This document shows positions 1 through 5,839 of a stretch of 12,452 nucleotides of DNA, piece by piece. The notes beneath the pieces were generated by a model. It was not told the origin of the DNA, searched no databases, and saw only the letters and a program-made list of their open reading frames with translations. Position 1 is the first letter of the stretch; every line of letters begins with the position of its first letter. The stretch lies in assembly GCA_937871735.1 (NCBI GenBank), contig CALMOI010000502.1, positions 1 through 12,452 on the forward strand, given 5' to 3'. A program made the position numbers and the translations under genes. The stretch is from an uncultured Comamonadaceae bacterium (GTDB lineage: Bacteria; Pseudomonadota; Gammaproteobacteria; Burkholderiales; Burkholderiaceae_C).

Positions 1-814
1 CAGCGACGTGGTACTTCTTGCCTTGGGGGTTGGTCACGCCCAAGATCAGCATGTGCTCGGCCAGCCAACCTTGGTCGCGGCCCATGTTGGAAGCGATACG
101 CAGGGCGAAGCACTTCTTGCCCAGCAGCGCGTTGCCGCCGTAGCCGGAGCCGTAAGACCAGATTTCGCGGGTTTCGGGGTAGTGAACGATGTACTTGGTC
201 TTGGGGTTGCAAGGCCAGACGGTGGTGTCTTTTTCGCCAGCGGCCAGGGGCGCGCCCACGGTGTGCAGGCAAGGCACGAAGTCGCCATCGGTGCCGATCA
301 CGTCGAACACGGCCTTGCCCATGCGGGTCATCAGCTTTTGGTTGACGGCCACGTAGGCGCTGTCGGTCAGTTCGATGCCGACGTGGGCAATGTTGGAACC
401 CAGCGGGCCCATGCTGAACGGCACCACGTACATGGTGCGGCCCTTCATGCAGCCGTCAAACAGCGGGTTCAGCAGCACGCGCATGTCGGCGGGAGCCATC
501 CAGTTGTTGGTGGGGCCTGCGTCTTCTTTCTTTTCAGAGCAGATGTAGGTGCGGTCTTCCACGCGAGCCACGTCGGACGGGTCGGTGCAAGCCAAGAAGC
601 TGTTGGCGCGCTTGGCGGGGTTGAGCTTTTTGAAGGTGCCCGCATCGACCAGCAGTTGGCACAGGCGGTCGTACTCTTCGGTGCTGCCGTCGCACCAGTA
701 CACGCTGTCGGGCTTGCACAGGGCAGCCATGTCAGCGACCCAAGCGATCAGCTTGGCGTTCTTGACGTAGGCGGGCGTATTCAGAGCGAGGCCCTGCATC
801 ACGGGTGAATTCAT
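1..814 (-). CDS. pckG: Phosphoenolpyruvate carboxykinase (GTP), N-terminal part, cut by the window edge
   Basis: GTP-dependent PEP carboxykinase converts oxaloacetate plus GTP to PEP, GDP and CO2 in the cytoplasm, the entry step of gluconeogenesis. The 271 visible residues follow the GTP-type family closely: DVARVEDRT (81-89, with the substrate-contacting Arg84), [15 protein letters not shown] (125-139), the YGGN loop (225-228), [13 protein letters not shown] (230-242, with a metal-ligand Lys) and [11 protein letters not shown] (253-263). The sequence stops just before the expected P-loop containing the catalytic Cys, so a little over half of a usual protein of about 600 residues lies outside the window. 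The ATG at 814-812 is chosen because AGGAG (minus strand, 826-822) sits 7 nt upstream. The gene has its own long dyad-rich upstream region and is separated from the next minus-strand gene by that gene's terminator, so it is probably transcribed alone. Confidence 0.96.
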   Translation of the reverse strand, partial: MNSPVMQGLALNTPAYVKNAKLIAWVADMAALCKPDSVYWCDGSTEEYDRLCQLLVDAGTFKKLNPAKRANSFLACTDPSDVARVEDRTYICSEKKEDAGPTNNWMAPADMRVLLNPLFDGCMKGRTMYVVPFSMGPLGSNIAHVGIELTDSAYVAVNQKLMTRMGKAVFDVIGTDGDFVPCLHTVGAPLAAGEKDTTVWPCNPKTKYIVHYPETREIWSYGSGYGGNALLGKKCFALRIASNMGRDQGWLAEHMLILGVTNPQGKKYHVA

Positions 815-830
815 TGAAAAGCTCCTGATG

Positions 831-885
831 ATAAAAACCGTCTTTTCCAAAGGCAAGCACAGTCCGCACGGCCTTGGAGAAAACG
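831..885 (-). promoter_or_regulatory. Leader hairpin with U-run in the pckG 5' UTR (possible attenuator)
   Basis: On the minus strand the segment 885-871 pairs with 854-839 across a 16-nt loop. The stem has about 13 pairs, with one bulged U, one C-A mismatch and one G-U pair. It is followed directly by GTTTTTAT (838-831) and then by the pckG ribosome binding site. A GC-capped stem followed by a U-run is the layout of an intrinsic terminator, here between the probable promoter and the start codon. It could act as an attenuator, an mRNA-stability element, or simply be fortuitous. I see no leader-peptide ORF or recognised riboswitch core. Confidence 0.45.
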
Positions 886-910
886 ACTAAGGAGGTCGAC
901 CGGGGTCACA

Positions 911-944
911 ATTCTAAGAATCTCAGCCCAGAGATTGCTTGCAA
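911..944 (-). promoter_or_regulatory. Probable pckG promoter region with clustered short dyads
   Basis: Reading toward pckG, TAGAAT (916-911) matches five of six bases of the sigma-70 -10 consensus and would place the transcript start about 90 nt before the ATG. No good -35 hexamer is present at the usual spacing, which would fit activator dependence. Three dyads overlap here: ATTCT-A-AGAAT (911-921), AATCTC-N6-GAGATT (919-936) and TTGC-TT-GCAA (935-944). Such crowding around a -10 suggests protein binding sites, but I cannot assign a regulator. Confidence 0.35.
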
Positions 945-976
945 CTAAATGTTTTTATGATTTTTTCTATGCTAAA

Positions 977-996
977 TATGCATAACGTTATGCATA
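977..996. promoter_or_regulatory. 20-bp perfect palindrome, candidate operator upstream of pckG
   Basis: TATGCATAACGTTATGCATA is its own reverse complement over all 20 bases. TGCATAAC also occurs twice in direct orientation, at 979-986 and 991-998. It lies in an AT-rich stretch about 60-70 bp upstream of the putative pckG -10 and just beyond the terminator of the neighbouring small gene. Its size and symmetry fit a homodimeric repressor or activator. It has no loop and no adjacent U-run, so it is unlikely to be a terminator. The regulator is unknown. Confidence 0.5.
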
Positions 997-1012
997 ACAT
1001 TTAAAAAGGGTC

Positions 1013-1035
1013 AAAAAAACGGGCGCAAGGCCCGT
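1013..1035 (-). terminator. Intrinsic terminator of the 46-residue peptide gene
   Basis: On the minus strand the sequence reads ACGGGC-CTTGC-GCCCGT followed by a run of six more T (1018-1013). This is a 6-bp GC-rich stem with a 5-nt loop and a clean U-tract, placed 17 bp after the stop codon of the small gene at 1053. It insulates pckG from that gene. In the plus direction only ATTTTG follows the stem, so plus-strand termination would be weak. Confidence 0.82.
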
Positions 1036-1052
1036 ATTTTGTGAATTTCGAT

Positions 1053-1193
1053 TTACGCCATCGACACGGCGATAAATGCCAGCAAAAAAATCAGCACCGC
1101 ACCCACCACCGGCAGCACCACCGGAATGTGGGGGATGATGGCTTCAATCGGGTCTTGCTCGGCGGCGGTATCGTGGGCAACAGGTGTAGACAT
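1053..1193 (-). CDS. Small single-pass membrane peptide, 46 residues, unknown function
   Basis: The predicted peptide begins MSTPVAHDTAAEQDP, a short polar acidic head, followed by IPVVLPVVGAVLIFLLAFIAV (split here as one hydrophobic stretch at about residues 23-43) and ends at SMA. It is therefore a tail-anchored or single-span inner-membrane protein with almost nothing beyond the membrane. The ATG at 1193-1191 is preferred: GAAAG lies 7 nt upstream as a weak ribosome binding site, and the longer in-frame reading adds a low-complexity Arg/His-rich head with no ribosome site. A strong intrinsic terminator directly after the stop supports a real, separately transcribed gene. It is divergent from the AAA ATPase gene. 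I do not recognise a named family; a subunit of a membrane complex or a stress peptide is possible but unsupported. Confidence 0.72.
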   Translation of the reverse strand: MSTPVAHDTAAEQDPIEAIIPHIPVVLPVVGAVLIFLLAFIAVSMA

Positions 1194-1250
1194 CGGAGGG
1201 CTTTCGGTGCGGGTGGAGTGGGCGCGGCGCGCGCGGTTGTGCTGATTTTC

Positions 1251-1282
1251 AAGCCCGTGTGCCATCCGTGCTCACCGGGCTT
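1251..1282. repeat. Inverted repeat in the divergent intergenic region
   Basis: AAGCCCG (1251-1257) and CGGGCTT (1276-1282) form a perfect 7-bp dyad with an 18-nt spacer between the divergently oriented small peptide and AAA ATPase genes. No T-run follows on either strand, so it is not a convincing terminator. It could be an operator or a leader hairpin. I found no clear sigma-70 promoter in 1194-1387 in either direction. Confidence 0.3.
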
Positions 1283-1387
1283 TCCCGCAGTGTCTTCCCA
1301 CCTTGCGCGGACTGCGTTATGGTGCAAACGCGCATCGGTACGCACGAACGACGCATCAAAAATTGCACAAGCTCGGAGAACTCGGTC

Positions 1388-3697
1388 ATGGTCAAGCGTT
1401 CGGTTCCAGAGGTCGTGGCAGGCTCGGTATTGCCCTCACCGGGGTTGGCGGCTGCGCCGGTGTTGGACTTGATGTGCTCGCATTTCGTGCTCACGCTGGT
1501 GGCTCAGCAAGGCACGCGCTTTAACGTGCGCCGCGACCTGCACGGCTTGCTCGCCTTGACGGGCCGACACCTGGTTTGGCCGCAGCCAGTGCTGGCACGG
1601 CTGCGCGAATTCTTGGCGTGGCGCTGCAAAGACAACGAGCTGTGGCGCGGTCACGAAGCGCTGAGCCCGCGTCAATTTTTAGACCGCCACGGCAACTGGA
1701 ACGGCCCCTACGAAGAAGGCACGCTGTTTTTCTACCTTGACGATTACGCCAAAGACGCGCCCAAAGATCTGCTCGCCATCTTGAGTGCCACAGGCCCTTG
1801 GTTGCGCCTCAGCCTGAAAAAGCACGCCACATTGGTGGAAAAAAACATCGCCGCGCTGTCGGGGCTGTTGCAACTCAACCAAGCTGAACGCGCGCTGCTG
1901 CTGTACGGCACGCTGGCGCGTTACCAGCGCGATTTGCGCAGCATGTTGGTTGAATTCAAAGTCAGCAACGCGCCGGAAGCCTATGCCGCCATCGCCGAAG
2001 TGGCTGGAGTCAATCCCGCTGAAGTCGGCGAGGCGCTGCGTGCCGGTTCGCGGCTGGAGCGCATCGGGCTGGTGGACAACCTGATCTCCGAGCACAACAT
2101 CACCGACTTGGCCGACTTGATGAAAGTCAGCGAAAAACTGCCGCCGGTGCTGATGCGCGAGTACCGCAACCCTTCCGAACTGATGGCCGTGTTCACCCGG
2201 CCCGCCGCTCACAGCCTGCTCACGCCCACCGACTTTGCCTACATCGCCGACGACGTGGCGGTGCTGGTGGCGCTGCTGCGCCAAGCCATCCACCACAAAG
2301 CTGAGGGCGTGAACGTGCTGCTCTACGGCCCACCCGGCACCGGCAAAACCGAGCTGGCCCGCGTGCTGGCCCAAACCGCTGGGGCTGAGCTGTTCGAGGT
2401 CGAGTCCGCCGACCGCGACGGCAACTCGCTCAGTGGCCGTGACCGCTACCGCTCGCTGCAAATCGCACAGGTGTTTTTGAAAGGCGCGCAGCGGGCGGCG
2501 CTGCTGTTTGATGAAGTGGAAGACGTCTTCCCGTCAGTCGATGCCGCCAGCCACTCGGTCAACGGCAAAGCGTGGGTGAACCAGATTTTGGAAACCAACC
2601 CCGTGCCCACGGTGTGGATCACCAACCGCATCGAGCACATCGACCCGGCCTTTCGTCGCCGCTTCACCTACCACTTGCAGCTCAACAGCCCGCCGCCCGG
2701 CGCGCGCGAACAACTGCTGCGCAAAACCCTGGAAGGCGTGGACGTGAGCGATGCCTTTGTCGCCCAACTCAGCGCCCGGCCCGGTTTGACCCCGGCGCAA
2801 ATTCGCACCGCCGCCCGCTTTGCCGCTTTGGCCCATGACGCGCTGATCCGCCCCGACGGCGATGGCTGCATCACCGTGGCCGCGCCGCTCGCCTTTGAAA
2901 CCTTGATTGAGCGCCAGCTCCACCACGCCGATGCCGCGCTGGGCCGCGCCACCAGCGCGCACGCGGTGCGACCCGCCGTCACCCGCTACGACCTGAGTTT
3001 GCTGAACTTGGACAGCCGCCACGACATCACCCGCATCATTGCCGCGCTGCAAGTGCGCAGCCACGGCACGCTGTGCTTTGACGGCCCGCCCGGCACCGGC
3101 AAAACCGCGTTGGCCGAACACATGGCGCAAGCGCTGGGGCGGCCCTTGATGGTCAAGCAAGCCAGCGATGTGCTGGGCAAGTACGTCGGCGAAACCGAAC
3201 AAGCTCTGGCCGCCATGTTCCGCGCTGCCGAAGCCGAGCAAGCCGTGCTGCTGCTCGACGAAGCCGACAGCTTGTTGCAAGACCGACGTGGTGCCCAGCG
3301 CCAGCACGAAGTCAGCGCCGTGAACGAACTGTTGCAAGGCATGGAGCGTTTTCGCGGCATCTTTATCTGCACCACCAACTTGTTTGAGCAGCTCGATGCC
3401 GCCGCGCTGCGCCGCTTCAGCTTCAAGATCCGCTTCAAGCCGCTGAACGCCATTCAGCGCGAGGCCATGTACACCGCCGAAGCGCTGGGCGGCGATGCCG
3501 CGCAACTCACTCCAGCCACCCGCGCCCGCTTGGCCCGCTTGGCGCAACTGTGCCCCGGCGACTTCGCCACCGTGCAGCGCCAAGCCCAGATCCTCGCCAG
3601 CCCTTGGAGCCCCGAGGAGTTTTTAGAGCAGCTCGAAGCCGAGCACCGCCTCAAGCCCGAAGTGCGTGAGGCGCGGGGGATGGGGTTTGTGCAGTGA
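1388..3697 (+). CDS. Tandem AAA-family ATPase with uncharacterised N-terminal region
   Basis: This 769-residue protein carries two complete AAA modules. The first has Walker A GPPGTGKT (314-321), Walker B LLFDE (372-376), a sensor-1 Asn (413) and an arginine patch FRRRF (422-426). The second has Walker A GPPGTGKT (566-573), Walker B LLLDEAD (621-627), Asn664 and LRRF (674-677). Both should bind and hydrolyse ATP, probably as a hexameric remodelling or unfolding machine in the cytoplasm. No protease domain, signal peptide or membrane span is visible. The first 300 or so residues are mostly helical, with GLLQLNQAERALLLYG and SRLERIGLVD stretches, and match no domain I can name. The ATG at 1388 is chosen over upstream in-frame starts because GGAGA (1375-1379) lies 8 nt before it; ATG 1472 is a weaker alternative. 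It stands alone, convergent with the aminotransferase 12 bp away. Substrate unknown. Confidence 0.93.
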   Translation: MVKRSVPEVVAGSVLPSPGLAAAPVLDLMCSHFVLTLVAQQGTRFNVRRDLHGLLALTGRHLVWPQPVLARLREFLAWRCKDNELWRGHEALSPRQFLDRHGNWNGPYEEGTLFFYLDDYAKDAPKDLLAILSATGPWLRLSLKKHATLVEKNIAALSGLLQLNQAERALLLYGTLARYQRDLRSMLVEFKVSNAPEAYAAIAEVAGVNPAEVGEALRAGSRLERIGLVDNLISEHNITDLADLMKVSEKLPPVLMREYRNPSELMAVFTRPAAHSLLTPTDFAYIADDVAVLVALLRQAIHHKAEGVNVLLYGPPGTGKTELARVLAQTAGAELFEVESADRDGNSLSGRDRYRSLQIAQVFLKGAQRAALLFDEVEDVFPSVDAASHSVNGKAWVNQILETNPVPTVWITNRIEHIDPAFRRRFTYHLQLNSPPPGAREQLLRKTLEGVDVSDAFVAQLSARPGLTPAQIRTAARFAALAHDALIRPDGDGCITVAAPLAFETLIERQLHHADAALGRATSAHAVRPAVTRYDLSLLNLDSRHDITRIIAALQVRSHGTLCFDGPPGTGKTALAEHMAQALGRPLMVKQASDVLGKYVGETEQALAAMFRAAEAEQAVLLLDEADSLLQDRRGAQRQHEVSAVNELLQGMERFRGIFICTTNLFEQLDAAALRRFSFKIRFKPLNAIQREAMYTAEALGGDAAQLTPATRARLARLAQLCPGDFATVQRQAQILASPWSPEEFLEQLEAEHRLKPEVREARGMGFVQ

Positions 3698-3709
3698 GCT
3701 GATGCGTGT

Positions 3710-4864
3710 TCACGCAGTCGCCGCTACCGGTGCCAGCAGCCCCAAGCTGTCCAGCGCGGCGGCCAGTTGGCTCACGGTGCGGTTGACATGGTGCCATTTC
3801 TCCAGGCCAAACAGGCCGACGCGGAAGGTCATGAAGTCGGCGGGTTCGTCGCATTGCAGGGGCACGCCCGCAGCGGTTTGCAGGCCGAGCGCCAAGAATT
3901 TTTTGCTGTTTTGAATGTGCGGATCGTCGGTGTAGCTCACGACCACGCCGGGCGCTTGGTAGCCTGCGGCGGCCACGCTGGCAATGCCCCGGCTGGTGAA
4001 TAAGGCGCGCACTTTGGCACCGAGTTCGATTTGCTCGGCACGCACGCGCTCAAAGCCGTAGGCGCGCGTTTCCAGCATCACGTCGCGCAGGCGCGCTAGC
4101 GCGTCGGTGGGCAGGGTGGCGTGGTAGGCGTGGCCGCCGTTTTCGTAGGCTTCCATGATGTGCAGCCACTTTTTCAGGTCGCAGGCAAAGCTGGTGCTGG
4201 TGGTGGTGTCGATGGCGGCGCGGGCTCGGGCGCTCAGCATCACCATCGCGCAGCACGGCGAGCTGCTCCAGCCTTTTTGCGGCGCGCTGATCAGCACGTC
4301 CACGCCGGTTTCGTCCATGTTGACCCACATCGCGCCAGAGGCGATGCAGTCCAGCACAAACAAGCCGCCCACGTCATGCACCGCATCGGCCACGGCGCGC
4401 AGGTAGTTGTCGGGCAAGATCATGCCGCTGGCGGTTTCAACATGCGGGGCAAACACCACCGAGGGGCGCTGCTCGCGGATGGCGGCCACCACCTCGTCGA
4501 TGGGCGCTGGCACCCACGGCGCTTGCTTGCCGGTGTGGGTGCGGCGCGCTTTGAGCACCGAGGCTTCGCGGGTGATGCGGCCCATGTCCACAATTTGCGT
4601 CCAGCGGTAGCTGAACCAGCCGTTGCGCAAGATCAGCACCTTTTGCTCGTTGGCGAATTGGCGCGCCACCGCTTCCATGCCAAAAGTGCCGCTGCCCGGC
4701 ACCAGCGCCACCGAGTGCGCGTGGTAGACCTCTTTCAAGACGCTGGCGATGTCGCGCATCACGCCTTGAAAGCTCTGCGACATGTGGTTGAGTGCGCGGT
4801 CGGTGTAGACCACAGAAAATTCAAGCAAGCCGTTGGGATCAACGTGGGGCAGCAAACCGGGCAT
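3710..4864 (-). CDS. Class V PLP-dependent aminotransferase, alanine-glyoxylate/serine-pyruvate type
   Basis: This 384-residue cytoplasmic enzyme has the fold-type I class V layout: a phosphate-binding PGSGT near residues 56-60, HVETASG (141-147) like the HxETSTG segment of alanine-glyoxylate aminotransferases, Asp172 in VLDCIASG as the pyridine-nitrogen partner, and Lys197 in APQKGWSS as the PLP Schiff-base lysine. It probably transfers an amino group from alanine, serine or a related small amino acid to glyoxylate or pyruvate; exact substrates cannot be read from sequence. Length is normal for the family. The ATG at 4864-4862 has GGAGA just upstream (minus AAAAAAGGAGACTCTC before ATG). It is monocistronic, divergent from the solute-binding protein gene and convergent with the AAA ATPase gene. 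2-aminoethylphosphonate transaminase is a less likely alternative, with no phosphonate genes nearby. Confidence 0.9.
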   Translation of the reverse strand: MPGLLPHVDPNGLLEFSVVYTDRALNHMSQSFQGVMRDIASVLKEVYHAHSVALVPGSGTFGMEAVARQFANEQKVLILRNGWFSYRWTQIVDMGRITREASVLKARRTHTGKQAPWVPAPIDEVVAAIREQRPSVVFAPHVETASGMILPDNYLRAVADAVHDVGGLFVLDCIASGAMWVNMDETGVDVLISAPQKGWSSSPCCAMVMLSARARAAIDTTTSTSFACDLKKWLHIMEAYENGGHAYHATLPTDALARLRDVMLETRAYGFERVRAEQIELGAKVRALFTSRGIASVAAAGYQAPGVVVSYTDDPHIQNSKKFLALGLQTAAGVPLQCDEPADFMTFRVGLFGLEKWHHVNRTVSQLAAALDSLGLLAPVAATA

Positions 4865-4933
4865 GAGAGTCTCCTTTTTTGATCAGCTTAGCACGCTGAT
4901 TTCGAGTGCTCTGCGAGAGTCCGAGTTGCGTGC

Positions 4934-4947
4934 TTGACTCTGATCAA
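4934..4947. promoter_or_regulatory. Candidate FNR/ANR-type binding site
   Basis: TTGAC-TCTG-ATCAA matches nine of the ten defined bases of the FNR/ANR/CRP-like anaerobic regulator consensus TTGAT-N4-ATCAA. An overlapping dyad TGACT-N7-AGTCA (4935-4951) is also present. The site lies between the divergent aminotransferase and solute-binding protein genes, 60 bp before the latter's ATG and 69 bp from the former's. Its distance to the putative -10 at 4965 is about 5 bp shorter than a classic class II activator layout, so repression or a different -10 is possible. Confidence 0.42.
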
Positions 4948-4963
4948 GTCAGGGTAGGCGGGT

Positions 4964-4970
4964 TGATAAT
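4964..4970 (+). promoter_or_regulatory. Putative -10 element for the sensor operon
   Basis: TGATAAT at 4964-4970 contains GATAAT, five of six bases of the sigma-70 -10 consensus, about 37 bp before the start codon of the solute-binding protein gene. No matching -35 hexamer occurs at 16-18 bp; TTGACT at 4934 is an excellent -35 but is 25 bp away. The promoter may therefore need an activator, or this call may be wrong. Confidence 0.35.
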
Positions 4971-5006
4971 CCGGGCTTTACGCGCAAACACTCTGAAAGC
5001 TTGTTC

Positions 5007-5831
5007 ATGTCATCGACTGGAATGTGTGCGTTACGTTGGATGGGGTGGGTTGTGTTGGTGGGTGGGGCGCTGATGTCCCCCATCGTTCAAGCCCAACCCA
5101 ACCGTTTGGCACGTATCAAAGCGGCGGATGAGTTGCAGGTGTGCATGTGGCCGGGTTACTACGGCATCAGCTTGCGCAACACCAAGACGGGGCAAATCAT
5201 GGGTTTGGATGCCGAAATGGCCCAAGAGCTGGCCCGCAGCTTGAAAGTGCGACTCAAGTGGGTGGAAACCACATTCATCAAGTTCATTCCCGATGTACTG
5301 AGCGATCAGTGCGACATCGTCATGACGGGGATTGCCATCACGCCCCAGCGGGCCACGCAAGTGGCTTTCAGCCAACCGTACATGCGCAGCGACATGTACG
5401 CCGTCACCACACGCAATCACCAGCGTGTGCGCAGTTGGGCCGACATTGACCAAGCTGGCGTGCGTGTGGCGGTTGTAGAAGGATCGGTGCAGGAGTCGGT
5501 TATGCGCGATCGCATCAGAAAAGCCGAATTGGTGGTGATTGCGTCGCCGCAGACCCGAGAAGCTGAGTTGGAGGCCGGGCGGGTGGATGTGTTCATGTCC
5601 GATTACCCCTTCACCCGCAAGATGCTGGACTACAACGAGTGGGCTCAAGTGATTTCTCCGCCCGCGTCCTTTCATTTCATGACCTATGCCTGGGCAGTCA
5701 AGCCGGGTGATACGGCGTGGCTGGCCACAGTGAATCAATTTTTAAGCACCGTCAAAGCCGATGGCCGTCTGCGACAGGCTGCCCTGCGCTATAGACTTGA
5801 GTCCATGCTGATCACTGATCCCAAGCCCTGA
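5007..5831 (+). CDS. Periplasmic solute-binding protein, family 3 (SBP_bac_3)
   Basis: This 274-residue protein opens with a signal peptide (hydrophobic WVVLVGGALM, cleavage likely after V27-Q28-A29), then the family 3 binding fold: ADELQVCMWPGYYGI at the first strand, GLDAEMAQELARSL, and MTGIAITPQRATQVAFSQPYM with Arg115, which in this family commonly contacts the ligand carboxylate. Ligands in the family are polar amino acids and similar small carboxylates. ATG 5007 is preferred over TTG 5001 because GAAAG (4995-4999) is 7 nt upstream of the ATG. No ABC permease or ATPase gene is adjacent. Instead a hybrid kinase starts 8 bp after the stop, so the protein may deliver ligand occupancy to the kinase rather than to a transporter. 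That role is inference; an orphan transporter component is the alternative. Confidence 0.9.
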   Translation: MSSTGMCALRWMGWVVLVGGALMSPIVQAQPNRLARIKAADELQVCMWPGYYGISLRNTKTGQIMGLDAEMAQELARSLKVRLKWVETTFIKFIPDVLSDQCDIVMTGIAITPQRATQVAFSQPYMRSDMYAVTTRNHQRVRSWADIDQAGVRVAVVEGSVQESVMRDRIRKAELVVIASPQTREAELEAGRVDVFMSDYPFTRKMLDYNEWAQVISPPASFHFMTYAWAVKPGDTAWLATVNQFLSTVKADGRLRQAALRYRLESMLITDPKP

Positions 5832-5839
5832 GGTTGCGC

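Noticed and set aside
8..808. Plus-strand reading frame of 266 codons opposite pckG
   Set aside because: It is antisense to a clearly conserved PEP carboxykinase frame, and its His/Gly/Val-rich composition is typical of the complement of a GC-rich gene. No ribosome site.
1251..1282. Terminator reading of the AAGCCCG/CGGGCTT dyad
   Set aside because: The loop is 18 nt and no T-run follows on either strand, so it is kept only as an inverted repeat.
1259..1387. Upstream extension of the AAA ATPase to a start at 1259
   Set aside because: The extra 43 residues look non-coding, and a good ribosome site lies before ATG 1388.
1249..1494. Minus-strand small frame of 81 codons overlapping the AAA gene start
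   Set aside because: It overlaps the ribosome site and N-terminus of the AAA gene in antisense, and has no ribosome site, motif or terminator.
2534..3583. Minus-strand reading frame of 349 codons
   Set aside because: It is antisense to the second AAA module. Its composition is Gly/Ala/Gln/His-rich without motifs, as expected for a shadow frame.
4934..4939. TTGACT as the -35 of the sensor operon
   Set aside because: It is 25 bp from the only good -10, far beyond the 16-18 bp spacing; it is better explained as one half of the FNR-like dyad.
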